This document shows positions 12,483 through 24,627 of a stretch of DNA of 64,000 nucleotides, piece by piece. Every line of letters begins with the position of its first letter. The stretch's first letter is position 1. The stretch comes from Petunia secreta. Taxonomy: Eukaryota; Streptophyta; Magnoliopsida; Solanales; Solanaceae. Position numbers and translations under genes: made by a program. Location of the stretch: contig JARKIP010000023.1 of NCBI GenBank assembly GCA_029990175.1, forward strand, positions 20,975,501-21,039,500. The letters run 5' to 3'. The notes below the pieces were generated by a model. It saw only the letters and a list, made by a program, of their open reading frames with translations. It had not been told where the DNA came from and did not search any database.

Positions 12483-13113
12483 TCAATTAGCACATCTTGA
12501 AATTTTTCTCCAATTTCGGGAAGGGATTCCAAATATTTTTACTTGGATATTCAAACCTTGTCCCTTAACAAAATTTTCATTCTCGGGTGGTAGATACTTG
12601 GCTAGGAATACACTCATCGTTTCATTCCAAGTGTATATTGAATACTTTGGAGCTTGTTTAACCAAATCTTAGCATTCCCTTGCAAAGAGAATGAAAGACT
12701 CGAAGTCTCAAAGATTCATCCGACACATGTGCCGACTTGTACAACGAACAAGTTTGGAGAAAGTTTTGGAGATGCTCATTGGTATCCTTATTCTTGTTAC
12801 CTCCAAAATGCCCCGTTCTATCAAATCCTTGAAGAATCATATTTGGTGTACTAAAAGTAGCATTACCTCGGATTGGAGGCACCACAATTTCACTTGCAAA
12901 CCCTTCCACCAAATTATCTTCTTCCTCAAGATTTTTCATGTATGGGTTGGAATTGTTGACATTTATACTTCCTCATTGGTTCCTTAGATTTCTATTGATG
13001 TTCCAGCCATTCCCTTAGTTACCATTGATTCTATTGTTTCCCTTGTTTTCATTGAGCCCTCGGTTGACATTATTTCCATTGCCACCCCGATTTGCATTGT
13101 TGACAATAAATCC
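12483..13113 (-). pseudogene. Athila-type gag N-terminal fragment
   Basis: The minus-strand frame reads an Asn/Gly-rich N-terminus followed by the conserved gag core. Landmarks are VVPPIRGNATFSTPN, GHFGGNKNKDTNEHLQNFL, ESLRLRVFHS and, after a frame change near 12660, a TWNE..SVFLAKYLPPEN stretch. This order (EI-VPPI-G..., -EHLQNFL-, -RLRVF-, -F-AKYFPP-) matches Athila-lineage gag proteins, which form the retrotransposon capsid. Frame changes and stops, plus the absence of everything beyond capsid, make it non-functional. It is the same lineage as, but clearly not the same copy as, the gag at 32518-34592. Confidence 0.75.
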
Positions 13114-13116
13114 ATC

Positions 13117-13290
13117 TGGCGACCGAAAATCGGTCTCCACAGCTGTGCGACCGATTTTCGGTCGCACAGACAACGAAAAAAAGTGGCGACCGACAATCGG
13201 TCGCATAACGGTCTTCGAAAATTTTGACTTTTTTAGTCAAAGCTAGGCGACCGATAATCGGTCGCTTGTCGGTCGCCTAACTGTGACTAA
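13117..13290. repeat. CACTA left subterminal palindrome cluster
   Basis: At least four copies of a 19-21 bp palindrome of the form GCGACCGANNNTCGGTCGC lie at about 13117, 13147, 13182 and 13248, the last with an extra half-site. In En/Spm, subterminal repeats bind the TNPA-type protein; by analogy these would be the binding sites. Half-site variation (one or two bases) is visible. Confidence 0.85.
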
Positions 13291-13966
13291 AAACGGGGCA
13301 GAACCCATTTCTCCCCCATTTCAACATACCCATTTTACTTCCAATCCCTAAAAACCGAAACCCCCCCCCCCCCAACCACATAATCAACAATCCACCATTA
13401 CATACCCCATATTACTTTAAATTACTACTCTATAACCTCCAACCTAACATCTAACACAATCTACACCTACTAATTCAAGGTAAATTTTATTTTTTAGTAA
13501 TTTTTGTTATTTTTTTAAAAACTCATATAATGACTTTTTAATTCACTTTTTTTGTAGTTATTGGGTGGATAGCACATTGGTAACTCATAGTTACATGCGA
13601 TTGGATCTCATACAAAGTTGAGGTAATTTTTTTTTTGGTTTAATAATCTGAATTTAATTATATATATATATTTAAATAATGGAGAGCCTATATATGTTGG
13701 TTACATGTTAGTTGTTAGTTATAATTGATTTATTCTATATAATGTGATGTCGAGTAAGTTGTTTTGGGTTGATGAACTTTAAATATAGGGTTGTGATGTT
13801 TGGGATTAATTATGCCTAAATGGGATAAATTGTATGTGTTTTGTATTGCATTGCTAATAGTAATTAATATGGAATTCAAACGGACCACCGGATATCAAAA
13901 AAAGGCTAGGATTATTAAAAATCGTTCCTATTAGATTGTTCTCAATTTTTCATTTTTTGCATAGAT

Positions 13967-16575
13967 ATGGACTTTAATGCACGTCGTTTGTGGATGGACA
14001 ATCGACTTTTCCCCGGTCGGCGGGGGATAAGGCCTGAATTTGAAGAGGGTCTTAAGGAATTTGTTGCTTTAGCAAAAACAACCGAACCTTTTATAAGGCG
14101 TGGTACAATTAAGTGCCCCTGCATAAAGTTCAAATGCTGCACCCTCCAAGATATAACGACCGTACAACTGCATCTGTTAGATAGGGGGTTTATGCCTAAT
14201 TACTATATTTGGCGTTATCATGGAGAGCCGTGGGATTTGCAGGGGCACATTCAAATGCTTCAAAATATTCATGGCACTAGTAGTTCTCCGGTTTTGGAAC
14301 CAGACAATTTGAATGATTATAGAATGGATGATATGGTTCGTGATGCTTTTGGTATGTACCCGGATAATGATCCCATGCAGCCGGGTACATCACAGCCTAA
14401 CACTGAGCACATTCCCAATGCCGAGGCAAGTGAATTCTATAAAATGTTGGAGGAAGCAAGTCGTCCATTCCATGAGGGCTCGGTACATTCCAAGTTGTCT
14501 GTTGCTGTCAGATTGCAGAGTATTAAATCAGATTATAGTATTTCTCAAGCTGCCATGGATTCCATCATAGGCCTTATGAATGAACTAAAGCCGACTAACA
14601 TGGACTTACCAACTTCTTATTACTTCACTAAGAAATTGGTTTCCTCATTAGGCCTTACTTCTCATAAGATTCATTGTTGTGTTAATGGTTGCATGTTATA
14701 TTACAAGGATGATGCAGAGCTCGTGCAATGTAGATTTTGTGAGGAGCCTCGGTACAAGCCCGAGAAAAATAAAAAAAAGAAGCCGAAACCTGTTAAGTGG
14801 ATGCATTACTTGCCGCTTATACCCAGGTTAAAGAGGTTGTATGCTTCGATGAGTTCTGCTCCTCACATGAGGTGGCATCATGAGCGGACTAGGCAGGCGG
14901 GTATTCTATCACACCCCTCAGATGGTGAGGCATGGAAACACTTTGATCAAGTGTATCCGGCATTTGCTAGCGAGCCGAGGAATGTAAGGTTGGGGCTGTG
15001 TTCCGATGGCTTCACCCCTTTTGATGTCTCGTCTACGCCATATTCTTGTTGGCCCGTATTTGTCACACCATACAACCTGCCTCCCGGAATGTGCATGACC
15101 AGTCCATATCTTTTTTTGAATTGTGTAATACCTGGTCCACATAACCCGAAAACTCGTATTGATGTTTATTTGCAGCCTTTGATTGATGAATTGCAGACAC
15201 TTTGGCATGAAGGAGTGGAAACCTATGATGTATCAATGAAACAGAATTTCCAAATGCATGCTTCTTTGATGTGGACTATAAATGACTTTCCAGCTTATGG
15301 GATGTTGTCTGGCTGGTCCACTGCAGGGAAGCTAGCGTGCCCATACTGTATGGAAGATACAAAGGCCTTCACATTGAAAAATGGAGGTAAAGTGACATGG
15401 TTTGACTGTTGCCGTAGATTCTTGCCAATGGACCACCCTTTTAGGAATAATACAAATGCATTCAGGAAGAATCAGGTTGATTATGAGGAGCCTCCTCGCA
15501 AGTTAACAGGGATAGAGATATGGAACAGGGTTAAGGACCTTCCTAAGGTAACTGAAAACTTGCAAACTAAAACACCTGGTTTTGGGGTCGAACATAATTG
15601 GACCAAGAAGAGCATTTTCTGGGAGTTGCCTTATTGGAAGGATAACCTTCTGCGCCATAATCTCGATCCAATGCATATTGAGAAGAACTTCTTCGAGGCA
15701 GTCCTTAATACTGTGATGGATGTCAAGGGTAAGACAAAGGACAACTGGAAGGCACGGTTTGACATACAGGAACTTTGCAGGCGACCCGAGCTACATGCGG
15801 TCCAGGATGGCAACAACATTTTACTTCCAAAGGCTTGCTATACATTCGACGAAGATGAGAGAAGAATGATTTGCGAGTGGGTGAGTAACTTGAGGATGCC
15901 TGAGGGATATGCATCTAACTTAGAAAGGTGTGTTGATATGACCGGCGGAAAACTCCATCACATGAAAAGCCACGACTGTCACATTTTCATGGAAAACTTG
16001 ATCTCAATTGCATTCAATGGGTTGCCAGATAAAGTTTTGAAACCAATAACTGAGACAAGCCTATTTTTTAAAGAGCTTTGCAGCAAGACTTTGAAGGAAG
16101 AGAGTTTGAACTTGTTGGAACAGAACTTTCCTGTTGTGTTGTCTAAGCTGTCAAAGATCTTTCCACCCGGCTTCTTTAATGTGATGGAGCATCTACCGAT
16201 TCACCTCGCTGAAGAGGCTCGGCTAGGAGGCCCGGTGTACTGCAGATGGATGTACCCTTTCGAGAGGTAAGCTTCCATATCTTATTCAATTACTTTATAT
16301 TTGACGCAACATAATTCTACTAATAGATTACTTTTTGTAGAATTATTGGTAAGTGTAAGCGGGATGTGAAAAACAGAGGCCAAATCGAGGGGTCGATATG
16401 CGAGGCATATTTGTCCAGAGAAACTTCACATTTTTGCTCATACTACTTCGACAAGGATGTTCCATGTATGCGCACAAGGCCGGATCGGCATGATGTGGGA
16501 GATAATAATGATCCCAATTACCCAGCATTCTCTATATTCAATCAACTAGGGAGGGGAAGTACATTATCATCCTGA
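13967..16575 (+). CDS. CACTA transposase TNP2 (Transposase_21 family), two exons
   Basis: Exon 1 is 13967-16266. A gt...ag intron (16267-16340) splits an Arg codon, and exon 2 is 16341-16575, ending TGA. The protein of about 844 residues is the DDE-type nuclease of CACTA elements, cutting at the termini. The N-terminal part has a Cys-rich zinc-binding stretch (KCPCIKFKCCT, residues about 46-56). The RNase-H-like core includes LGLCSDGFTPFD (first Asp near residue 347) and YLQPLIDELQTLW (second Asp near 406). LACPYCMEDTKAF and HNLDPMHIEKNFFEAVL are strongly conserved family segments. Exon 2 reads into the DUF4218-like tail (GSICEAYLSRETSHFCSYYF). The frame is intact, but relative to full-length family members the C-terminal region ends early, consistent with an internal deletion. 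Start choice: the ATG at 13967 follows an AT-rich leader and precedes the conserved WMDNRLF block typical of the family start. Confidence 0.9.
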
Positions 16576-16741
16576 AAATACCAGTTCACTGACACAGACA
16601 GAAAAGGGTGGATCGATCCATACCGGTGGCTCAATTAGCGCGGCTACACAGAAGATGCGCTTGGTACAGTTGTTTAATTGATTGATTATTTACTTGAACA
16701 GTTGATTTTTTGTCTAACATATTATGATTTTTAATTTGTAG

Positions 16742-17367
16742 GAAAAGAAAGAAAAGCGCACTATTCCCGTGCTAGAGCTGCACAAGATCAGGCATACAAA
16801 GGGAGCAAAGAAGGGCGGTGGAGAGTGGGTCGAGCCCCGCGCAAAAGAAGTTTGGGTAAGTTTGAAAAATTCGATCTTTAGTCGCTCCAATCCTTCAACG
16901 TTTAGTCTTTCTATTAACATCATTAATATATTTATGTTATTCAGGAAAAGGCTACAAAGGCTGTGGAAGAGTGGACATCGACTCAAGCATCGGACGCCGG
17001 AAGCAGCACCCCGGCTCCCTTGACGTTCGAGAAAGAAAAGGAAATATGGGTCGAAACTGTTGGAGGGGTTAAGAAGGGGTCTACTTATGGTCTTGGATCG
17101 CTATATGCTTCGGATAAGCATAATGCTCGCTTTATGGGCACTTCAGTTACTTCTTCTCCGTCGAGCTCTGTTGATCCTGCTGAAATGGCTCAAATGAGAG
17201 AGCAGATCGCACAGCTGTCGAGAGTAAATCAAGAAACACAAGACTTTATCAAAAAGCTCCTTGCCAAAAAAGAGAAAAAGAAAGCGAGAAGAAAGCATAA
17301 GAGCAAGCATCGACGCAACTCCTCTTCCTCTTCCGAGTCCGGGTCTAGCTCTGCCTCGACCGAGTAG
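16742..17367 (+). pseudogene. CACTA second-gene remnant (Transposase_24/TNPA-like C-terminus)
   Basis: Two exons, 16742-16855 and 16945-17367, joined in phase 0 by a gt...ag intron. They encode ELHKIRHTKG..., then a Glu-rich KAVEEWTS segment and KEKEIWVETVGGVKKGSTYGLGS (compare the 'VLG.K.GYVRGLG' block of Transposase_24 proteins). A heptad-like EMAQMREQIAQLSRVNQETQD coiled coil and a Lys/Arg- and Ser-rich tail follow. In En/Spm-type elements the second protein binds subterminal repeats. The N-terminal DNA-binding part is not found between the TNP2 stop (16575) and 16742, so this is only the 3' portion, probably left after an internal deletion. Confidence 0.7.
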
Positions 17368-17595
17368 TCTTCTGTGTTTGTGGATAACTGCCTATGGAGA
17401 TTTATGTTAACAATTTCAAGACATAATTAACTAATGTTGTTGGATGTTTTTGAATGTAGGATTTTGTTGCGTTGTGTTTGAATTAGTGTTTTTATTGTTT
17501 TCGAATGCATTTTTCTGTTGAAAACAGGTTTTTGCTACTGGTTTTTGCTGTTGCTACTGCCTGAAAACAGGTTTTTTATTGCAGGCTTTTTCCAG

Positions 17596-17870
17596 TTTGG
17601 CGACCGACTTTCAGTCGCCAGTCAGTGGCAAATATTGACCAAGTAGGCGACCGATAGTCGGTCGCATAGCCTATGCGACCGACTTTCGGTCGCCTACTTG
17701 GTCAATATTTCTATCCTACTATGCGACTGATTGTCGGTCGCATGGTGGTCGAAGTGTCGACCAATTTTCGGTCGCAGGGCTTTTTGTTACCATTAATTCT
17801 CCGACCACCCATATCAGTCGCCGATCGGTCGACTGGGCGACCATTAGGCGACCGATCGGGCGATCGGAGA
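17596..17870. repeat. CACTA right subterminal palindrome cluster
   Basis: Multiple GCGACCGA/TCGGTCGC half-sites and palindromes, e.g. near 17600, 17645, 17674, 17721, 17756, 17816 and 17847. They mirror the left cluster and end about 20 bp before the CACTA terminus. Confidence 0.85.
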
Positions 17871-17890
17871 TCCCGGTTTTTTTAGTAGTG
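17871..17890 (-). repeat. CACTA right terminal inverted repeat
   Basis: The complement begins CACTACTAAAAAAACCGGG. It is the only intact terminus of the element and abuts TCC, the right copy of the 3-bp target duplication. Confidence 0.9.
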
Positions 17891-18277
17891 TCCTCTACCA
17901 GGGTTGGCCTCGGCACCAAGACTACCCACAACCCCTAGGTTGCCTTGAACACCAGCAATGGCTTCATCATCATCACCATAAATTATAGCATCGCCTTCAT
18001 TGCCATCCTTCAATAACATCTCATCCTTTCTATTTCATGTTGTTCAACTTGATCCCATTGCAGGTCATTCATATTTTGGCCGAAAGGATTACCATCTTCA
18101 TCCACTTGTGGATGGTTGTAATTCGGGTTCCAAAGTGTCCGATAGGAATTCATTTGGTTGTTCATGGTCTCCCTATCACAAGAAAATCAAAACTAAAAGT
18201 AAAAAACTAGGAATAAGAACTAGTACAATTGAATAGTTAATGTAAACAACAATCTTGAACTGAACTGTAAGTCTTCT

Positions 18278-18289
18278 GCAACGGCGCCA
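18278..18289 (-). other. Primer-binding-site remnant (tRNA-Asp type)
   Basis: GCAACGGCGCCA on the plus strand equals the 3' end of plant tRNA-Asp. On the minus strand it is the reverse-transcription primer site of an Athila-type element. The upstream half is mutated compared with the perfect site at 34711-34727. Confidence 0.7.
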
Positions 18290-19180
18290 AATTTGATCTC
18301 GGCCAAGCAAACCCCTAAAGGTTACCAGTCGGTGCAAATATAATTTGGTAAGACTAGGTTGATTCCTTAGAGAACTAGCACTTTTCAAATATTGTGTTTG
18401 CAAATTAGTATTCAATTATATGGTAGTTCTATATTCCTAAATGGATATTGAATAATTATATCTATTTGTATACCATTGAAAGCATATAACAAGAGTAAGA
18501 GTTGATTGGAATAACAATAAGGAATGGGCTAGAGGCTTAGACAACTTGTATCGAATTTCTAATAATACATATAGACTTAATCACATGAATCTAAAGAGTT
18601 AATTGATAATGGTCGAACTAACTTGTTTATCACTAAAAACCTGTGAAGTATAAGTAGTGTCTACTTCATTATACTCGTCAAAGACAAAACGAAGCGCATA
18701 AATCCCTAGCTCATAGACATTAGGAAAGAGAATCTATCCTAACAATTTATTTTAGATGGGTTAGACTATTTTAGCCAACAAAATCCAAATCCTAGCTAGT
18801 TCTTATAAAATCACAATAATTTAACCTCGTCAAAGTGATGAACAAGTAAGATGTGAATAAATTCAAGTGGTGCAGTCACCCAAATTTGGTATAAAGCACA
18901 ACAAGAACTAGACAATCAATAACCCAATATTTTCAAGTAATAAAATCAAATAACTATTGAAATTTAATCAACTCTGTGTGTCTTAACCCCTAATATGAGT
19001 TTAGTTACTCATAATAGGTTCTAACAAAACAAAACTATTGATGGAACAAGCAAGAATCACAGACAAGATTGAAGGGAACTTAAATTGGAATTCTTACAAG
19101 GTTATAGAAACCTTTTTGCATGCTCTCCAATTTGTTGCACAGCTAGTGTATTGAAAGATTTTAAAAAAAAAAAAATCTTA

Positions 19181-19328
19181 TGAGAAGTAAAATATTATTG
19201 ATAAATCCCTTAAAGATCGTGTTTATAAATAGCCATATTTATAATTACTATACATGGTATATTACATATTTTCCCGATGTAGGACTACTATGCTAATTCT
19301 AATTATATACAACTTAGCGTTTCTAACA
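19181..19328 (-). repeat. Copia 3' LTR
   Basis: Starts tgagaagtaa and ends ...ttctaaca on the plus strand. It is alignable along its whole length to 24628-24771, sharing actactatgctaattctaa and ataaatccct blocks. Numerous substitutions indicate an old insertion. Confidence 0.85.
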
Positions 19329-19432
19329 CTCCCCCTCAATCTGGCGCATATAAGTCATATGTACCGAGCTTGATACAAATATAACCAATACGTGGGTCAG
19401 TAAGGGACTATGTGAAAATATCTGCAAGTTGA

Positions 19433-19729
19433 TCATATGACTTCATAAATTTTTGTAACAATGTCTCCAGATAGTATCTTCTTTTTAATGAAGTGATAGT
19501 CAATCTCAATGTACTTAGTCCTCTCATGAAACACTGAAGTTAACGCAATATGAATAGCAACTATATTGTCACACACAAGTTCCATATGACCTATTACTTT
19601 AAAGTTCAATTCTCTGAGTAGCTGTTTGATCCAAATTAATTTGTAAGTAGCTACGACCATTGCTCGATATTCTGCTTCTGTACTATACCGAATAACCATA
19701 TTTTGTTTCTTTCTTTTCCAGGATACCAA
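19433..19729 (-). pseudogene. Copia RNase H domain remnant
   Basis: The minus-strand frame reads SWKRKKQNMVIRYSTEAEYRAM, then LIWIKQLLREL, ELVCDNIVAIHIA and FHERTKYIEIDYHF. This is the canonical copia RNase H series, with the acidic residues of STEAEYR and CDN visible. It degrades the RNA strand during reverse transcription. Upstream RT is present only as scattered frames (20000-20700), so the polyprotein is broken. Confidence 0.9.
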
Positions 19730-20863
19730 ATTACCTCCTAGCTGAACACAATAACCAGATGTAGAATGTTTAACATATAGATATCCTGCCTAATCAGCAT
19801 CTGCATATCCAACAACTCGTTCATGACCTCGATCCTCGAAGAGTAATCCTTTAATTGGGGATGACTTTATATATCAAAGAATGCGAACAACTGCATCCCA
19901 ATGACTGTCACATAGAGAGTCCATAAATTGACTAACCACATTCAAAGGAAAAGAAATAGCAGTTCGAGTCACTATGAGCTAGTTAACTTACCAACTAATC
20001 ATCTACATCTTGCCGGATAACTAAGCGGCTCCCCCGTCCTGACATAAGTTTAATATTAGGATCCACAAGTGTATCTATATATCTACAGCCTTTCATTTCT
20101 GTCTCGTCAAAGATGTCTAAGGCAAAGTTCCGTTATGAAATAAAATACCTTACTCAGATTAAGTAACCTTAATACCTAAAAAGTACTTCAACCTGCCAAG
20201 ATCCTTAGTCTGAAAGTGCTGAAAAAGATGATGTTTCAATTTATTAATACCATCAATGATCATTTCCAGTGAAAACGATATCATCAACATAGACCACCAA
20301 ATAAATACACAAACTTGGAGCAGAATTCTGATAGAAGATAGAGTAATCAGTTTTACTACGAGTCATGCCAAACTTTTGAACAACTGTGCTAAACTAACCA
20401 AACCATGCTCGTGGAGACTATTTTAAACCATAAAGTGACTGAGACACACAAGACCACTAGACTCCCTCCTAAGCAATAAAATCAGGTAGTTGCTCCATAT
20501 AAATCTCCTCATTAAGATCACCATGGAGAAAGCCATTCTTAATGTCCAACTAATAAAGAGGCCAATGACGGAGAACATCCATGGATAAGAAAAGACGAAC
20601 AAATGCTATTTTAGCAATAGGAGAGAAAGTGTCACTATAATCTAGCCAAATATCTAAGTATAACCTTCTGCAAACAGGTGGTCGATAAATAGATCAATTT
20701 GGCCGTCTGGACAACCTTTGACTGCATAAATCCATCGACAACCAACAATAGATTTACCTGGAGGAAGAGGGAAAAGCTCCTAAGTACCACTAGTACGTAA
20801 AGCAAACATCTCATCTATCATAGCCTGTCGCCATCCTGGATGAGAGAGTTCTTAACCTATAGA

Positions 20864-21694
20864 CTAAAGTATAAAAATAGATGACAAAGATGACACAAAG
20901 TCTTGATGATGTGATGATAGGCGATGATAGCTCAAGCCTACATAATGAAGATTAGAATTAGTTGTGGATTGAGTACTTTTTCTAATTGAAATCGGTAGAC
21001 TAAGAGGAGACAGATCCATAGTAGGTAAAGAATCTGGTACATGACGTGAATCATCTAGGCCTGATACAACAAGTGGACGACGCTGAAAAGTCTGAAGTGG
21101 TAGGTTTGGGGAAGGAATAACTGTATGAAGAACTGCAGGGGGAACAATTGTAGGTGGTGGAGAAGGTGAAACTGTGTGAGGAGTAACTGTAGGTGGTGGA
21201 GAGGGTGGCACTGCAAGTGGTAGAGCTATAGAAGGAGGAGCTACAGAAAATGGAGATGCAGTAGAAACAATGGACTCCCAAAAAGATGGAACTAGTAACA
21301 ACTCAGAAATATCTTGGTGGTCGCCTGACGCTGTGAAGTATGGTTTAGTTGGTGACATCAACAAATATAAGGTGCCGTTGGAGGTCAGATGAGTAACACC
21401 GATATCCCTTTTGTACACTTGAATAATCCAAAAATGCACACTTAAGAGCACGAGGAGCTAGCTTGTCTTTCATGGAGTAAGATTATCAACAAAACATGTG
21501 CTTCCAAAGACACGAGGTAGAAAATGAGAACAAAAGTGAACGGGGGAACAAAATAGAGTGCGAAACTTGATTCTGGATTGCTGAAAAGGGCACGCGATTA
21601 ATGAGATAACATGATGTGAGAACTGCATCCCCCTAAAACGCATCGGAACATGTGATTGTATGAGTAGGGTACAAGCAGTTTCAATGAGATGCAT
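20864..21694 (-). pseudogene. Copia integrase C-terminal part and proline-rich linker (broken)
   Basis: The minus-strand reading starts HLIETACTLLIQSHVPMRF (end of the integrase core) and runs to FLPRVFGSTCFVDNLTP. Then, after a frame change near 21470, it enters a Ser/Pro/Val-rich linker (positions about 21290-21080) that separates integrase from RT in copia elements. Stops and shifts interrupt it. Confidence 0.8.
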
Positions 21695-23154
21695 ATTCTT
21701 TTTTTTTAGCTACCATATTTTTTTGAGATGTGTAAAAACAAGATGTTTGATGAATGATCCCATGAGAATTCATGAATTTTTGAAATGGAGAAGATAAATA
21801 TTCTGGTGCATTATCACTATGAAATGTGCGAATAGGAATCCCAAATTGATTTTGAACTTCAGGATGGAAAATCTAAAGAATTGAAAACTACTCAGACCGA
21901 TTTTTCATCAAGATTATCTAAGTGCACCTAGAATAAGCATCAATGAAGCTCAAAAAGTAGCGGAGTCCCAGAGTAAAATTAACCCAACTAGGACCCCAAA
22001 CATTAGAATGAACTAAAGTGAATGAAGACATTGCTCAATTATCCAGACGTCAAGGTAAGGTGGAATGAGTATGCTTACCGAGTTGACATGACTCACTGTC
22101 TAGGGTAGAAAGATGAGACAAACTTGGAACCATTTTCTAAAGTTTAGAAAAGTTGGGATGTCACAGTCGCCTATGAAGTGATTCAGGAAAGCCTATAACA
22201 GAACATGCTCTGTGTGTTTAAAGGATAAAGATAATAAAGCCCATACGACTCACGCATGGTAACACTAATCCTCCATGTATTGCGATTCTATATAGAGAAA
22301 AATTATTAAACAATTATGTGCTTGACACAAGCGACTAATGAACATGAGATTGAAAGGACAACCAGGAACATAAAGAACTGAGTATAAAGTAATAGAGGGA
22401 AATTAGATAACTTGCCCAACTCTAGTTGCCATGGTTTGTGAACCATTGGATAATGTGATGGTAGGAAGTGATTGAGGATATGAAATAGAAGAGATAATTG
22501 ACTTGTTGCATGAAATATGATCTGATGCTCCTGATTCAATGACCTAAGGTCCAAGACTAGAGAATGAGAAGCATAAGCTGCAGGATTACTAGTTTCAACA
22601 GCAGTTGTGATTTATGAAGATGTCTTCTTACAAGCCTCTTTATACTTAAGGAACTTATTATAATCAGATAAGGAAATCCCACGACTCGTTAAATTTCCCA
22701 AATCCATCTTCATACGACCAATATCGATAATATTGTTCAATCCAAGAGACATGGTTGATTTGAAACCTTGAAACTAGTTGAAAATCAACTGAAAGTATTG
22801 CCAAAATATGTTGCAGATGATTAGAACCTTTAGTTGAACCTAACATAATAAGGAAAAATCCAGAAAAAACAAGCACTTGCTGGAATCAAAGAGAATGGCC
22901 AGAAAAAAGCCTACTAATGCACCGACGGTAGGGGTGTTCACGGTTTGATTTAGTTGGTTTTTGATTTAAACCATAACCAAACTAATTTAATCAGTTTTTA
23001 AATTCTTAAAACCAAACCAAACCAAGTAAAATTAAAACCATCGATTTGGTTATTATCGGTTTGGTTTGGTTTATCGATTTTTTACAAACAAAATAGCAAT
23101 GAACCCGTAAGAAAAATGATAAAGAGAATTCTCCTTAAAAGAAAATGATCTAGA

Positions 23155-23510
23155 GGACCATAAATATCTTTTTACTCACTTAAAAGACTCTCCAGCCCTG
23201 GTTTTCGGGGATTCCATTTCGATCTTAACCCGGAAAGCCATATCTTTATATACAAAATTACTTCGTCCTTCTTTTTTAGCCCTTTTTTCATTTTAAGTAA
23301 GTCCGTCTAATCTAGTTCGGAAAGATAGATAGTTGACAAAAAAAGCTAAGGAAAAGGCTAGCGAACCTCTTTCCCTGCACCTAAAAGTTGCCTTAGTTCC
23401 CTTTTTCAAAAAAAAGACCTAAGCTTGAAGTCAAGGCTTCTATGCTGCTCGATCTTTCTTGTGAGGGGAAGAGGGGGCAGCCCTCGGCCCGATCATCCAA
23501 TTCCCCCCAG
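23155..23510. other. Possible mitochondrial-DNA-derived segment (NUMT)
   Basis: Base composition and wording differ from the flanks: CTTCTTTTTTAGCCC, TAGTTCGGAAAGATAGA, GAAGTCAAGGCTTCTATGC, TCGATCTTTCTTGTGAGG and CCCTCGGCCCGATCATCC resemble plant mitochondrial intergenic sequence. It encodes nothing recognisable. The assignment is stylistic and needs alignment to a mitochondrial genome. Confidence 0.4.
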
Positions 23511-23927
23511 AAAAAAAACTAAAGAAAAAGCAAAAATAGCTAAAAACAGCAATTGCGTTTCATGTTTTGCATATCATTAAGAGAAGCAGAATAATACAAA
23601 ACAAATTTATCTGGTACTAGTCAGGCCATCTGCCAAGTATTTTTTTAATTAATGATACTATCCTATCATAAGCAATGGCATATCATGTTCATATACAAAT
23701 CGAAATGGTAATACAATTTATCCATACTTTTATGGAAGTAAAGTTCCAACCGAGAGCCACTAGTTACTGGCGGACAATAGTAATTAAACTAATCATAAGT
23801 GAGAACCTTGTTTACTACAAATGGATCACTTTATTTTTCCTAAGTTGTTGTCTTGTTAGATTCTTGTTGGGCTTAAGAACATAATTAGTTAAGTCCAATT
23901 CATTTACTCTACTACAAGTCTTGTTGA

Positions 23928-24097
<170 letters not shown>

Positions 24098-24627
24098 GTT
24101 CAGTTTGATTATTTCTTCAGTTATATTTTATATAACCAAAACCAAACCAAATACCGTCGATTTTTAAAAATTAAAAACCAAACCAAACCAAAACCAATAA
24201 AATATCTGTTATTTTAATTGGTTTGGATCAGTTTATAACCAAACCGTAAATACCCCTAACTAGAGGTGGTCAGAACATGCTAGAAATCAGCGGGTCAGGC
24301 TCGGAAAGAAGAGACGATCACTAGAATCAAAATATTTCCTGCAAAATCTATCATTTTCAGAAAAATTGCTCACGCTCTCGACGCATGGATTGACGCATTG
24401 GCAGAGCTCTAGTTGTTAATGGCAAGTGCAGGCACGTGGCCGGTCGGAATCTAGTGAGTCTAACTGGGGTTTGGTCGAAAATTATAGAGGAACCTTGTGT
24501 TGGTGTCCGAATTCGCACAACACCACTGGAGAGAGAGGCCGACGTCGACAGCCCTAATTGTCACCGAAAAATGCAGTGTGACAACTAAATACCTATTTTT
24601 TTTTCTCACCAATACTCTGATATCATG

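Larger units (their letters stand above)
13114..17890 (+). mobile_element. CACTA (En/Spm) DNA transposon, left terminus deleted
   Basis: The right end finishes ...GGTTTTTTTAGTAGTG at 17890, whose complement begins CACTACTAAAAAAACCGGG, a CACTA terminus. It is followed by TCC (17891-17893). On the left, TCC (13111-13113) is followed directly by ATCTGGCGACC, so the 3-bp duplication is present but the first 19 terminal bases are missing. Both subterminal regions carry many GCGACCGA...TCGGTCGC palindromes. The interior encodes TNP2 (13967-16575) and the tail of a second protein (16742-17367). At 4.8 kb it is shorter than typical autonomous copies, suggesting an internal deletion as well. Without the left CACTA end it should be immobile. 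Confidence 0.9.
12431..19180 (-). mobile_element. Athila-like Ty3/gypsy fragment (gag start, PBS, LTR part), split by CACTA element
   Basis: Minus-strand order is LTR part (about 19165 to 18292), then a PBS-like GGCGCCGTTGC at 18278-18289 (complementary to the tRNA-Asp 3' end, partly mutated), leader and gag N-terminus (18290-17891), the CACTA insertion, and the rest of the gag N-terminus (13113 to about 12431). The gag reading continues across the insertion site once one copy of the 3-bp duplication is removed. Protease, RT and integrase are missing, so this is a truncated copy. The copia element at 19181 interrupts or abuts its LTR. Confidence 0.7.

Noticed and set aside
20864..21451. Proline-rich frame as a cell-wall protein
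   Set aside because: It follows copia integrase text directly and matches the linker between integrase and RT.
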